64,000 nt of DNA from Dermatophagoides farinae (Eukaryota > Arthropoda > Arachnida > Sarcoptiformes > Pyroglyphidae). The notes below the pieces were generated by a model. That model saw only the letters and a list, made by a program, of their open reading frames with translations, was not told the origin of the DNA and did not search any database. Every line of letters starts with the position of its first letter. Positions within the stretch are counted from its first letter, which is position 1. The stretch is taken from contig NC_134681.1 of NCBI RefSeq assembly GCF_024713945.1, positions 5,247,501-5,311,500 of the forward strand. The letters are read 5' to 3'. Shown here one piece after another: positions 46,038-59,342 of this stretch. The position numbers and the translations under genes are program-made.

Positions 46038-47324
46038 TTAGTCGACGTTATACAAACAGGTGAAGCGGAAACACTGGAATTTTCTGTGGCTTTTGTCGTC
46101 GAGTCGCTTACTCTTGTTGTTGTTGTTGGTTGAACATTGGTCGACCACTTTGTTTCCGCCTGTCACATGTCCTAGCCGGCGGCGGATTTTTCCGTGTTGG
46201 CCAAACCACTGACACCACCACTCTACAATGAGCGGCCACAAGGCTTGATCAACTGCTGTCGTTGTCTTACGGTTTCGTTTTTCATCTTGGTAGAAGAAAG
46301 CGACTTTGCCACCATTCTCTGCTGAATAGTGAACTAAGCGATCGTTAGCTGAATGTTCGTGTCCAACGTTCTGTTCGCTATTTTGGTTATCAGGAACCAT
46401 GGCAGCCATAGCACGTTGATATTGTTCGTACTGAGATGTCCGGTCCTGTTGGACATGAAGCTCACGTAATAGATATTTGTCGAAACAAAGACATGCGACA
46501 CGCTTGAACAGATCAGTTACGTTTTCGCCAGTGTTGCTGGACACCATCCAGAATTCTGCTCCGATCTTATTGGCAAGTTTGGAGCCTTCACTACGGTAAA
46601 AAGCTGCCGTTTCATCAGTAATCAAATCTTTTTTTGTGCCGACTAGAAACAAAAAGGGCCTACTGCTGCTGTGCTGTGAGTTGCTACCACGTTGAGATTT
46701 CCGACGCGTCAACGTCAGTGATCCAGCAGTATGCTCAGGTGATTGGGTTGCCTCCATTATTTCATCGTGCCATAGGCCGACGTTCTGGAAAGATTTGATT
46801 GTAGTCAGGTCAAAAACAATAAGGGCGGCATGTGCACCACGGTAATAAGCCCGGGTTATTGAACGAAACCGCTCATCACCAGCTGTGTCCCAAATCTACA
46901 AATGACAATGATAAATTAATCAGATGGCGGCAGAACAATGTTGCAATAATGTTACCTGTAAGGTGAAGGGTCGATTCAATATGGAGAATTTTTGCACATC
47001 AAAGTCAACACCGATAGTCGCTTTTGATTTGGAATCGAACACGTCGTAGCCGAAACGATTCACAAGACAAGTTTTACCAACTGATGTATCGCCTACGACG
47101 TTACACTTGGCTATACGAAGACGATTTTTAAGAGGCTCCAGTGGTGGTAGTTTGTTAGTTTGTGATTGTTGATTGTTAACCGATTCGTTTGTCGAGCTGA
47201 GCATGTATTGGACTTCCTCTTGACATAGGACACGTACTTTATTGTTAAAGTCGGTATCGTTGTAGGGTGTGCAAGAAGAATCCATCGGATAAACCCAGGA
47301 GTCGATAGTACGTTCGGTTGCCAT
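46038..47324 (-). CDS. Rab34/Rab36-like small GTPase with altered switch II
   Basis: Two exons, 46956-47324 and 46038-46895, give 408 residues. A 68-residue leader resembles the N-terminal extension of Rab34/36. The G domain has P-loop GDTSVGKT (78-85), switch I SKATIGVDF, and NKxD-equivalent GTKKDL, with SSNTGENV near the end. The DTAGQE motif is changed to DTAGDE, with Asp130 at the position of the catalytic Gln. A Ser/Thr/Arg-rich insert of about 30 residues precedes the FLFLVGTKKD strand. The C-terminal 130 residues are unrelated to Rabs and the frame ends without a prenylation Cys pair. Rab34/36 act at Golgi, lysosomes and cilia. The variant may be GTP-locked and held at membranes some other way. 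Start: first in-frame ATG. Confidence 0.85.
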
Positions 47325-48903
47325 GGCTAGCGACAAGCTGAACAATGGACACTGTTGAATGTCACTGTGTGGCGATAAAAAAAATAATTTAGTTTGGTGA
47401 CAAATAAACAGATAAAAAAGGAATGGTCAGTTAATGACCTGATCGACTACCCTAACACAGACAAAGAGCATTGGGCGACAAATTTAGAGATAGACAATTT
47501 GATGACGATGTTGACCACCATCAACATGACGGCCGTTCCACAAATGCAACCAATCAGCTAGCTTGCATCACACTAACTCACAGTCAGTCTGCTGAAAAGG
47601 AGATGCGTTTCGTTTTGGTGATGGCCATTGAGCGATGCAATACTAATGCTGTCATTCTGGATCTTTTATCCTGACAGGTAGCTATTCAGCTATATTGGCT
47701 ACACTTGTTGCAATCTTTGTCAACACCAGTATAGTAGCACCACTAAATGGCCACGCTCGATTGCATTCTACCTGTGTGTGTCGTACCGATAAATAACAAG
47801 CTTGACAGCTGGCCTTCATATGCAGTTCATCACCATACAGGACATGCAGAGCAATGCATCATTTGATTTTGTGGCAAAACAACAAATACGTCCAAATGGG
47901 TCGTCTCCAGCGAGATTGGCTCAATTAATTAAGCCAAATTACGAACTGATCTACGAAACGAGTGGTTAAATTATGCATGACAAGTTTCGCCCACTTTCAA
48001 ATTTACAATGCCAAGCAGTCGAAACATCACTCACACTCGCGTGCAGCAACGGCGATACATCAATACAACTAACGGAGCAAAATTCAATGCTTTATCATCG
48101 ATTGATTAATGATGATAGGCATTGATTAGCTTGTATTGGCCCACAATAATGGGTTTTCACGTCAGCCTGTTTGGGTCAGCCATCAAAACCATCGTCCAAG
48201 GATCACGTTAAATCGATTTACGGTTGTCTTTGATAAGAAATTCTGTTCTAATCAGGGCTCATACTGTGGTTTGTCTATTTCCGGCTTATTCCCATGAAGG
48301 CCATTGGAAAATTAGGTCACTTGATGAACAGAAAAACTCACCTTATTAATGTTTTAGTGACTACAGCAACGTTGCCAGAATCAATGATGATCCAGAATTA
48401 GAAACGAGAATACAATGCTGGGATCAGCCAAACAAACAAACAAGCAAACAAACAATCGAACAGAAGAAACAACCAATTAACTGAATGCACGAATGAGCTG
48501 AAAGCAGGCAAAGGGAATATTGAGAATGAAGACTATTTGGCATTGTTAACAACGCCAACAGCAAGCACTAACACACCAAAGAGAGTGCGGTGATGGCACA
48601 GTTATGACGTTAGACGCCTTGATAACTGGAGCCAGGAATCGGTTAATCAGACTTGGTGGTAGTGGTGGAACCAATAATACGAGTTAACTGGTAGGGGACA
48701 AGCCGCCATTGCCATAGGATATGGGCGGTTTTCCTGAACGTGCTTAATTGCCTACGAGCAACTAGTGCTTCGCAATGTAGCTGCATTCGATAGAACGACT
48801 TACACAAATGACATTGGCAGCTGATGAGCTACTCGTAATTCGTGGTCACGAATTTGCACAATTAATGCAAACAGGAAAGACGAGTTTATTGGTCACGGTA
48901 TTA
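47325..48903. other. Intergenic DNA, no supported gene
   Basis: About 1.6 kb between the Rab gene start and the ANKFY1 stop. No domain-bearing frame is seen; a CAAA run lies near 48432-48452. Confidence 0.55.
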
Positions 48904-51900
48904 TTAGTTGAAAGCACCCAAGGTGAGAACATCGTAACACAGTTCACATACACGACTTTGCACGGAACGTTTTTCCGATTGGAATTTCATGATCAGGATT
49001 TCCTTGGATGAACACCGGGAGCAAAGTTCGCGGCCACAGTGCCGACAATGGTGGCGCCTATTTGTTATGTTGAATTTTTGGCCACACTCCAAGCATTCTG
49101 GTCCGTCGCGCCACTGAGGCATCCGGGATAGCGAATCCAGTAACGAGGTAAGCAATTGCCGAGTAGGCATCACGTGGTTGAATATGGATACACCCTGGTG
49201 GTTTCGAATGCCCAACGCTGCACCTTCCTTCACAATCAATCGACACAATTTGCTGTTACCGTTCATGTAGGCTGTGGGTAGAAAATCATCATCCATCCAT
49301 CTATATTCTTTCTGTTCTACTACTACGAAACTTACCAAGCAGAAGGGGAGTGTTGCCATCGTTGTCTCGGACATCTAGGTCTAATTCTGTACAATTGGCA
49401 ATCAATTCTTCGAAGATTGTACTCGCAGCCACCTTGTTGGCTGACGTGGCCAAGCAATGGAATACGTTGTGACCACGGTTGTTGCTGGTACGGAAGTCGA
49501 ATGGCTGGCCGCCAACACGTGTTGTACGTTCCATTAGTACACGGCAAGTGTTTTGATGAGCTCTTGTGGCGGCTAGATGCATGGCAGTATTACCGTTTGA
49601 ATCTTGGACGCAAGCATCGATGCCAAGGTCTAGCAGAATTTCCACCATTTGGTATTTATCCAGGTCGGCAGCCAAGTGCAATGCTGCAAGCGCACAAGAA
49701 TTAGTCAAAACGACATTCAATAAAGAACTAAAATGGTCTACCTGTTTGATTCTGTTGAGTGACCACATTCAATTCTGTTCCGGCAAGAACAAGTGTTCGT
49801 AGTATTATTTCCGAACCGGTTTCGGCTGCAAGGTGTAATGGCGCCTTCCGTTGAGAATCTGATACACGGCAATTCACATCTACGCCATTATCAAGCAAGA
49901 AAAGGACAGCGTCGTAGTCATTTCGCTGCAAAGCCAAGTGCAGGTATGTTCGACCTTTTCCATCCCGTTGTTCGGCCACGGCACAGTCTCGCCGACAAAG
50001 GGCCTGAGCGGTAGTTCTAGATTTAAGCTTGATTGCTAATGCAAAAGGAGTAAGACCATAGTTGTCTGCTTTGTGTACATCACAGGCTGGATAATTGAGC
50101 AACAGATCGACGATAGGGTGATTCTGGTTCAAAATGGCTATATGCAGGGCGGTCTTTCCCTCCTGATCGATTTGGTTTGCATCTACTTGCCGTTCAATCA
50201 GCGTTTCTACCACCAAGTCCATGCCCCAGCAACATGACATGTGTAGCTGCAGAATAAAACATGTTACAAAATAGATCATACAAAAAAGTTCGTTTTACTT
50301 ACAGGAGTTTGACTGTCACAGTATTCTTTGCCTTGACTATCAGGTCCAGGCCGTCGGATTGCATGTATATCACAGCCACTTTGTATGAGAAATATGGCAG
50401 CACGTTGGTTGTTTTCATCCAGGGCCCGATGCAGCAATGTCTGGATGAAGCCACCTTCGGTTGATTGATGCCAGCCATCTGGATCACAGCCATATCGAAC
50501 AAGGATTTTGGCCATCTTGTTCGAAGCATCATCTTGCTTGATTGCTTCCCACAAAAGCTTGTCACCGTTGGATCCAAGTCGACAAAGCGATTCCACGATT
50601 TCAGTCCTGCTGTAACGTATGGCACATTCGAGGTAGCTTTCGTAATTGGTTGTACATCGATCGTCTATGTCGACACCATGTTCGAGCAAGAATTGGGCAC
50701 CATTGTCATTACCATGCTGGATCATTCGCTGCAACAAAGAGAATCCATCACCATCTCTAACGTTTACGTCGGCTCCTGCTCGAATAAGCATTTCGGCTAC
50801 GCTGATTCGACCAGTTTCGACTGCTAGACTAAGTGGCGTTTGGTGAAGTGAATTCTTCACATCCACTTCCGGTGTTAGAAGAGCTGAATCTAGGCAGCCT
50901 TTGCGCGACCAGCCATCATGAAAGGAAAGAATACGTTCAACTATTGCGTCGTGGCCGCCAAGGATGGCTAAGTGAAGTGCAGTCTGATTATACACGAATT
51001 CTTGATCGTCTGAATTGTGGTCATTGTGAAGTGGAGGTAGCGTGACCAAATTACAATTGACGTTCTTTTCGAGCAACAGCCACACAAGATCCTTTAATCC
51101 ATACATAGAAGCTAAATTAAACAGAAGAGAAAGCCAAATCAAACCTTCAAAATAATTCAAACAAAATCGAGAATATTCTAGTACCTATGTGCAGTATTGA
51201 TTCGCCTCGACTATTTACCAGATTCACGTTGGCTCCGTTCTCCACTAAAAACAAGGCCGCTTTTTGCAAACTTTGACGGCCACAATGAATGAGAAGTGAG
51301 TCACCCGGTTCAATACCTCTAAAGGTGTCCAGTGATACGTTTAATTTCAACAGGCTTCGTGCGTAGTAGTCATCATCGTAGCGATCTATCAATTTGACAG
51401 CCATTGCTAGTGGCGTATCATGCTGATGGTTAACCAATTCCAGATCCAGACTCAATTTGTGGGCTTCATGTTGTTCGAGCAACAGATCAAACAATGTTCG
51501 GTTGCGACGTTCTATGCATCGATGAAGCAAGCCATTTCCTTCGCGATTTGTCTGGTTCACGTCGGGATCGCGTTCAAACAGAATGCGGGCAATATCCAAC
51601 ATGTTTTCGTTGTCTGGTGGTAGACAATCTGCGCACAAATGTAGAAGTGAATCGCTGTAATCAGGGGTGGTTGAATGAATGGAAGCTCCTTGTTGAAGTA
51701 AGAAACGACATGCTTGCCATTTGCGTTCGCTAAGGTACCGGTGAGTCAAAGGCCAACCACCAGAATCCAAAGCATTCACGTTGGCTTGATGCTCAAGAAG
51801 TGTCATTGCTACAGATAATTGACCATTTCGAAGGGCCATATCTAGAGGAAGTTGAGCTAGGTTGTCCAATTCGTTCACTTTGTGAATGGTTTCATGTGGT

Positions 51901-52820
51901 TCATTGTCCATGAGCAGTAGAAAAATGAGATCTTCGTTTCCGATACTGATGGCTTTGTGCAGTGGATAACGGGATTTTTCCACGAACAACCGGTGAAGAA
52001 ATGGAGTCGATACGTTAGCAAAATCACTTTCACCCAGCGAATCCCAATGGATAGCGACCAGTTTGGCTACATAATCGCACAACCGAGACAAAGCCAGCTG
52101 CTCGGAAATTTGATAAAAGTAGATACAATTGTCCACTTGTACGTATGCTAATAACCATTGTTCACATTGATCGACCAAAGGTGTTAATTCAAAGCGAGCA
52201 GCGTGCTTGACCAACTCTATGTATGATTAAATAATTACATCATTAATCACACCGTATTCTTATTGCGTATAGACTTACTTACCAACCACAAATTCCTGAT
52301 CAAACAAGCGTCTGTCTATGTAGCCTGTGTACACCCAACGGAACAGAGGTTCAGCAATTTTGGCAGTCATTTCTGGAAAACAGAGCCGTTCGATTGCATC
52401 CAAGTCCGAAACGGACCACTTTTGAGAACGAAATTTGAGCACAAACTTATGTGCCAATAAATGACATTGACCGTTGTCATAATCGATTTGCAAGTCTGAA
52501 TAGAGCAGATTATTGTAAAGGGAGCCAACGAAATTAACGATGTTTGTCACAAAATTGTGGCCACCGACGGAAGGACCACGATCACCATCAACAATGTTGG
52601 ACTCGTCGTCGATATCAGAAAACTTTCCCGTCACCATTAAATGATCATAGCGGTTCTGCAAAGCGGAATACTTTCTCTGAAGTTTGATATATTCATCACG
52701 TAATAATAATAGGCGTTTATTTAGTTTATCGTTCTTGTCTCGAAGCCTAAGCGAGTCATCGCTACCGTCCATAGAGGCATTACATTCCGATTCTGTTGCA
52801 TCTTCCTTGACTTCCATCAT
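48904..52820 (-). CDS. ANKFY1: Ankyrin repeat and FYVE domain protein 1 (Rabankyrin-5)
   Basis: Six exons, 52283-52820, 51185-52216, 50303-51111, 49742-50246, 49336-49683 and 48904-49271, give 1199 residues; human ANKFY1 has 1169. The order is diagnostic: coiled coil (about 25-62), BTB domain (about 90-200) with a BACK-like region, then about 20 ankyrin repeats (about 245-1110). A FYVE zinc finger follows, with the PI3P-binding RRHHCRHCG core near 1150, ending close to the C-terminus. The protein is a Rab5 effector on early endosomes and macropinosomes. All introns are 52-73 bp. The start is one of two adjacent ATGs (52820, 52817). Confidence 0.95.
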
Positions 52821-53283
52821 GGTCACTATATTCCAAAGGAATCAACACCCAATCATATAAATACAATAACTAATTTTTGTTAAAACAGATGTAAACAATG
52901 ACAAATGAATTGGATACAGCCGAGAGAGATTGTATGATCGGATTGATTATCGTTTGATGAATGAAAAAAAAACATTGAGGCATGAGTTGTCGTTATTATT
53001 AAAAGGTGCCTGTTGATTGTCGTGCTAATCATGGTCAACAACCACGACGACTATACATCATTCACATCGGTCAACATCTGACAAACGCCCATCATTAAAC
53101 GCCTATCACGGCTCACATAAAAACATTCATACAAACATATGCCACTACCACTGTGTAATGAATGGTTCATTGGCGGCAGCACTATGCCTCTGCTCGATGA
53201 TTGCTTTGTTTTGACAAGTTCGATTCAACAGGCCGGCCATTGGAAGCAATTATTAGTATATATATATCCGACGCCCTATTGAC
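52821..53283. other. Divergent intergenic region (ANKFY1 / SAM gene)
   Basis: The 463 bases contain a TATATATA stretch at about 53259-53267, too close to the SAM gene ATG for an obvious core promoter. Otherwise no feature is seen. Confidence 0.4.
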
Positions 53284-53679
53284 ATGGCGACGGTAACATC
53301 CAATGAACAATCCACGACAGCCACTGGTGAATTGATGAGCCGAAGGCCTAGACCTGTATTTTTTTGGTCAAACGGTGAAGTTATGAAATGGTTGAAACGA
53401 TGTTGTGAACAATACTACGAGCTGTATGGCGATAAATTCCTCGATAATGAAATCACTGGCCGTTCATTAATACGAATTCAAGAAGATACACTGAAACGAA
53501 TGGGTGTAGAGAATCCAGTGCATCGAGATGAAATGGCGCGTATCATACTCAAACTTAAACTTAAATCGGATATGATCGAAATCAAGGACCTGGAACGCAA
53601 GATGCATCACCAACAGCAGTCACAAGAACATGGATCTAGTACCAATATTAATCACCAGTATGTTACCACCGATCGATAG
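53284..53679 (+). CDS. ave: SAM domain protein, SAMD12/Aveugle (HYP)-like
   Basis: A single exon encodes 131 residues. A SAM domain occupies about 24-96: FFWSNGEVMKWLKRCCEQY, then EITGRSLIRIQEDTLKRMGV, then RIILKLKLKSDMIEIKDLER. The FW.ngeV.kWL opening and the IMEIrDLER-type end match Drosophila Aveugle/HYP and vertebrate SAMD10/12. In flies the protein bridges CNK and KSR to activate Raf in RTK-MAPK signalling. The rest is a short Thr-rich leader and a Gln/His/Asn tail. AATAAA lies at about 53777-53782. Start chosen at the first ATG of the frame. Confidence 0.85.
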   Translation: MATVTSNEQSTTATGELMSRRPRPVFFWSNGEVMKWLKRCCEQYYELYGDKFLDNEITGRSLIRIQEDTLKRMGVENPVHRDEMARIILKLKLKSDMIEIKDLERKMHHQQQSQEHGSSTNINHQYVTTDR

Positions 53680-55498
53680 ATATTCAATGTTTCATATTGA
53701 TTTATTGGATTCTACTCTCTCACCATCAGTATTCTTTTTTTTTTTTATTTCTCTTTTTGTCTGATAATTAATTGAAAATAAAACTTTGCCTTTTGGAATC
53801 GAATTCGATTCACTTGAAACACTAATGGTTTAAATCAATCATCATAATTCTTAATCTCTTTCTTACTCAATTCTAATCATACAATGTTTTACTTACATTT
53901 TAAGACAGTCGGAGACAGTACGATGTTTAATATATATCTTCATTCATATTTTCAAATGTTTTTTCACCAATATCGTCAATTTGATAAGTTTCCTTTTGAA
54001 AATTCTTTTATATTATTAAATAGTATTACGTTATCTTCTCATCGTTGATTATTATGATCCACTATCGAAATTATCTTCTTTGATTGATGATTTGAATTGT
54101 TTGTCGTTGAAACAAAAACAATAATAGAATTTGTCAAAATGAGTACTATATATATAGTATTGAAGAGAAAAAAAAACTAAAACGTTTTTGTTTGAAGAAA
54201 TCTAATGAGAAAACATTTTCATGTTCAACAACAACAACAACAACAACAAAAAATTTACTAATTATCAATCATAGTCATCACAAAGATGTGCAGGTTTTGT
54301 GTTTTTAGGTCCAAATCATAGTTTGAAATATTTCATGGTCAGTTTGGCAACTGTTTTCATTAATTACTATATGTGGCACCATCTTTTCGAAGATAATGGC
54401 AACAAAATGAAATATATCATATGTTCTTAGGTGCTACTTGTACCGCAAAAAAAAACAAATATTTTCATCCATTTTCAATTGGATTTTTATTTCTATATGT
54501 GATATTGATATTATCAATTATCAAGTGTATTTTGTATAAGATCCACACACACACACACACACACACACAAAGCACCAATAAAACGAGTTCAATCATCGAA
54601 AATTAAAAGGAAAAAACTTTTAACAAAAAACCCAACAGTCTATTTTTTTTTTCTACATGAAAAGAGGTACTCATGTTGCACGAATAATTTTGTCGTTTTC
54701 GTAATCGAACGTCATTATTCATCTTCCGTTGATTTATTTTGTTTTTTAACATTGTTGAATCATCATCATTATAATTAAATCATCATATATATTTACAGTT
54801 CAATTATTGAAACGAAATAATTCAGGTAAGAATTTGTTTATGGTTCATCGATAAATCGTAAATGACGATGATCGTTGAGAAGAAAAACAGGTTTTTTTTG
54901 CCCATTAAACCAGTAAAACCTATGCAAAGCATATGAAACAAAAAAAAACCAGAATGTTTGCTATTTGCGAGATTACCATTTCACTAATAATACAATATAT
55001 ACCTCGAACTAATCAAAGTTTTGCCATTCGTCATCAATTTGAATTGGAAAAATAACATTTGATCATCAATTATTTTATTATTGTTTAATTTTGTTTTTTT
55101 TTTAAATTCAGTATATCAATTTTTTCCTTTTATAATTGGAAAATTTCATTCATAATTTGTGTTTTTTTTTTCGGTAAAACATTTGATCATAAATCATCAT
55201 TCGTAAGTATAATTTTCTAAAGTATATTCGTCATATATATCAAATGTTATTGTCAGAATCTTTTTTTTTCTTTTGGTTTCATCGTGTTGACATTTTTTTT
55301 TCTTCGACATTCTAATCAATAATTTTTGATTATGATATCAATTGATATGTAATTTTTTTTTGTTATCAATTTTTAAATAATTTTTTTTCTTTTCACTTTT
55401 CCCCCTTTTACCATCATTATCATGCAAATAAATAAACAAAAAAAAATGTACCAAATCGAATGGACTAAAAAAACAAAAAATTGGAATAAAAACAGTTA
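53680..55498. other. AT-rich intergenic region
   Basis: About 1.8 kb, very T/A-rich, with a CAA run (54228-54250) and a CA run (54545-54569). No supported coding exon. Much of the 3' end is probably 5' leader or upstream sequence of ILVBL. Confidence 0.5.
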
Positions 55499-57658
55499 AT
55501 GTTTCTCATAACAATTGTCGCCATTTTCATTATATCATCATTGGCAACATATTTGCTATTGAAATTATCATTTGAAGGTAGACGGCTATTTTGTCAACAA
55601 TTTCATGATCTGTATAAGTTATTGACCGATCGAGACAAAATGATCCGTTGGTTTAATAGTAATGTTAATATTTTCTATCATTATTTCTGCAAGGTATGTT
55701 TGTCAAGATATTGGTTTTTTTTATTTCTTACACTAGATTTTTTTGGCTATTTTGGCCAAATAGAAAATTGATCCTAATAGTACCCGACATGGTGGTGAAT
55801 TAGTTGCCTCTGTATTACATTCACACGGTGTTCAACGTGTATTTACATTATCCGGTGGTCATATATCACCTATTTTGACTGCATCAGAAAAACGTGGTAT
55901 ACAAGTGATCGATGTTCGTCATGAAGTGAATGCAGTTTTTGCTGCCGATGCTACGGCTCGTTTATCCGGTGTTCCAGGCGTTGCTGTTGTCACGGCTGGT
56001 CCAGGTGTAACTAATACTGTAACAGCTATTAAAAATGCACAAATGGCTGAATCTCCTGTCATTTTACTTGGTGGTGCTGCAGCTTCATTGCTTAAAGGTC
56101 GAGGCGCATTACAAGATATTGATCAATTGTAAGTAATAATTTTACATTGATTATCTTGATCTAATGATTTTTATTTTCATCTATTATAGATCATTATTCA
56201 AACCAATAACCAAGAAAGCTTATAGTATAACCAAAGTTCGGGATATTGTTCCCTGTATGAGAGAAGCATTTCAAATTGCCCAAAGTGGAACACCTGGTCC
56301 AGTTTTTGTAGAATTGCCTATCGATGTACTATATCCATATAGTGTTGTTAGTAAAGAATTTGTTGCCGCTTCTAGTTCACGATCGATGGCTGGCAAAATT
56401 GTCAATTGGTATCTGAATAATTATATGAAAAATTTATACGCTGGAGCATTCGATAGAGAACATAATGTAGAGCCATTGCCATTGGATATACCTTATGCAA
56501 GTGAATCGGATGTTTCAAAAGCTGTTGAAATGATTACAAAGGCTAAAAAACCATTGATGATTCTTGGATCTCAATCTGTATTGCCTCCGATTGGTGCTGA
56601 AAAATTGCGTAAAGCTATTGAAGATATTGGAATTCCAGTTTATTTGGGTGGAATGGCACGTGGTTTATTGGGACGTAAATCCACAATCAATATGCGTCAA
56701 GCACGTCGAGATGCTCTCAAAGAATGCGATCTTCTTATTCTAGGTGGTAGTGTTGCCGATTTTCGTCTTTCTTATGGGCGAGCGTTTTCACGAAAATCTA
56801 AAATCGTTTCAATCAATCGAGACAAAGAACAATTGTATAAAAATACAAAAATTTTCTGGAATCTTGATCTACCAATTCAAGCTGATGCCGCTAAATTTTT
56901 GGTTGATGTTGCAAATAAATTAAAAGGATCATTTCAAGTTGATACCACATGGCTGGAAACTCTTCAAGAACGTGATCGTCAAAAAGAAGCTAAAGCGTTG
57001 CAAATGGCATCCGATGTACCTGACAACCATCTCAATCCTTTGGATGTTTGTATTTCGCATATCCATATGTATTATATATTATTTAATTCTAATCTTTTTT
57101 TCTGTTTAGATTTTGCATAAACTTGAAAATACATTGGGCGATAAAACAATCTTAGTTGCCGACGGTGGTGATTTTGTTGGAACTGCTTCGTACATATTAC
57201 GTCCACGTGGTCCATTATGTTGGCTAGATCCTGGAGCATTCGGTACACTTGGTTGTGGTGGTGGTTTTGCTTTAGGCGCTAAACTTTGCCGACCAGATCA
57301 TGATGTTGTCATTATTTATGGTGATGGTTCCCTTGGATATACATTGATCGAATTCGATTCGTTCATGCGACATAAAACACCTGTGATGGCCTTAGTCGGT
57401 AATGATGCCTGTTGGACACAGATTGCACGTGAACAAGTACCAATGCTTGGCTCAGATGTTGCCTGTAATTTGGCTTATTCATCATATGAAAAATGTGTTG
57501 AAGGTTTTGGTGCAACTGGCATACTTTTGGACACTGATGAACGTACTAAAGTTGCTGAAATTTTAGAAGAAGCTAAAAAACTAAGCCGTACACAACCGGT
57601 TTTGATTAATGCAAAAATTTCAAAAAGTAAATTCCGTGAAGGAAGTATCTCTGTCTAA
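55499..57658 (+). CDS. ILVBL: Acetolactate synthase-like protein ILVBL (HACL2), ThDP enzyme
   Basis: Four exons, 55499-55693, 55764-56128, 56190-57045 and 57110-57658, give 654 residues (human 632). An N-terminal membrane anchor (about 1-22) precedes three ThDP-enzyme domains. In the PYR domain the catalytic Glu119 is in [14 protein letters not shown], with [15 protein letters not shown] following. The central domain has [15 protein letters not shown], and the PP domain has the metal/ThDP motif GDGS (543-546) through ND. Human ILVBL is an ER enzyme that cleaves 2-hydroxyacyl-CoA in fatty acid alpha-oxidation. Codon use is more A/T-rich than in most neighbours. Its 3' end faces the Dlish-like gene, only 108 bases away. 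Confidence 0.94.
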
Positions 57659-57743
57659 TCATTTATGCAATATTTTTTTTATAAGTGATTCCAAATCCAA
57701 AACTTTATGTTTTTGTTTCATTTGCAAAATCTTTTTGATATAC

Positions 57744-57749
57744 AATAAA
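57744..57749 (+). promoter_or_regulatory. Poly(A) signal AATAAA for ILVBL
   Basis: AATAAA is 86 bases after the ILVBL stop and 17 bases before the stop codon of the opposing gene, so the mature transcripts probably overlap tail to tail. Confidence 0.5.
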
Positions 57750-57765
57750 TATTCACATTTTTTAA

Positions 57766-59342
57766 TTAATCATGAACGATATGTGTACGGTATGTTTGGC
57801 ATATTTGTTGTGTTTGACCGTGTATATGACCATTGGCTAACGTCATCGTCTGAACATGATGAGCATCTGTAATTATATAAAATAATATTACCGAAAACAT
57901 TTCACAATTGTAGCAAACTAATAATGAAAAAAAAACTTACTTAATAATAAATCGATTGGATATGTAAATGAAACCGGTACAAATCCTTCCTGTGAATCGG
58001 AACGCATCACCCAAAACCAATCTTGATCATCTTTATTCAGTACAGTAATGATTTCACCACGTTCAACACTGATATCATTTTCATCTCTTGCAACAAATGT
58101 ATAAAGCATTACATAACGGCCAGATTGATCTTTAAAAAATGGTTGAATTTCAACATTATTTATTGAATGTTCATTGGATAAATTCGATGATGCTAGGTAC
58201 AGGGCTTTCGAATATTGATCATGATTTGCTTGATGATGATTGTTTGATTTGGCATTTGTAAGTGAATCAAAATCTTCAGATGTTATATAAGATCGTTTTT
58301 GTAAATGTTCATTATGATTGCTACTAACATTTGAATTGGATTTGATACCATTTTTTTGTGAATTATTTGATCCGGCTGATGTCATTGATATGGCTATTGG
58401 TCCTGTTTGATTTGTACTGGGTGTATTTGTATTTGTCGTGGTTGCCATTACAAGATCTAAATTCATAATACTGTTGTTTTGTTGTTGAGAAACAGATTCT
58501 ATTCCCGGGAATGAATGATGTGATTGTGTAGGCGAATAACGATTGTGGTGATTACCGTTATTATGATGATTCTGATAATTCAATGAACTTTGAAATGTCA
58601 TAAAATGTTGATCATTTTCTTGATAATTTTGCTGTTGCTTAATGGCATTGTTAATATCTATAATATCTATTACTGATCTATTCGAATGAACAGTTTGTGT
58701 TTGAACAATTTGATTGCAATAATTTCCTGTACCAAGAAAATCAATCTGATGATGATGTTGGTCATCATTGTTATTATTATTCAACATATTAGAATTTGTT
58801 TCATTTGCATTGATTTCATTGAAATTACAATCAACCAAAGAATTCGGTCCACTTCTTGGCATTTTTTTCTTAAAATTCATCAATAAATTATCGATATTTG
58901 TTTCAAGTAATGGAGCACAATAAGATGCCGGTATGAATCCTTCGGTTGGTTGGCCATTTCGATCACGTTGATCGGCTGATATAACATATACCCAATCATT
59001 TTCCTGATATAAAACATTGATAATTTGGCCACGTTTAACTTCTAGTTCATCATCAACACATGGTGTAAAATCATGTAATACAATCATTTTCGAGTTTGGT
59101 GATAGACCATTTTCTTTTTCTATACCAACACGAACTAATGTTTCAATCGAAACACTACCAGTAATTCTTCCCATCGGTGGTAACGATTGATGATGTCGTG
59201 TACCAGATAATAAATCAGATTCAAGATGCACTATATATAAATAAATGAAACAATATCATAAATGGTGAATCATGAGAATATTCTAAAATTTACCATGTTT
59301 TTTTTTATTTCTTCGTATTCGAACCGGACAGAAAAAAGCCAT
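57766..59342 (-). CDS. SH3-domain protein, Dlish/Vamana-like
   Basis: Three exons, 59294-59342, 57941-59230 and 57766-57866, give 479 residues. The first exon encodes MAFFCPVRIRRNKKKH, a basic leader with a single Cys. Two SH3 domains are clear: about 65-125 (MIVLHDFTPCVDDELEVKRG ... EGFIPASYC) and about 375-435 (MLYTFVARDENDISVERGEI ... EGFVPVSFTYP). Between them lie about 240 residues rich in Asn, His, Gln and Ser. The leader resembles what I recall of Drosophila Dlish, an SH3 adaptor that carries Dachs to the cortex in Fat/Hippo signalling; Dlish has three SH3 domains, while I see two here. The identification is a similarity judgement. The last exon adds 33 residues with no domain. Confidence 0.68.

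Noticed and set aside
46038-46170. A very short intron near the Rab C-terminus that would change the last residues
   Set aside because: The candidate intron would be about 38 bp, shorter than any other in the window, and the resulting end still lacks a prenylation motif.
50261-51045. Several plus-strand frames opposite ANKFY1
   Set aside because: They are antisense shadows of the ankyrin-coding exons.
53259-53267. TATATATA as promoter of the SAM gene
   Set aside because: It lies only about 20 bases before the ATG, too close for a start site 30 bases downstream of a TATA box.
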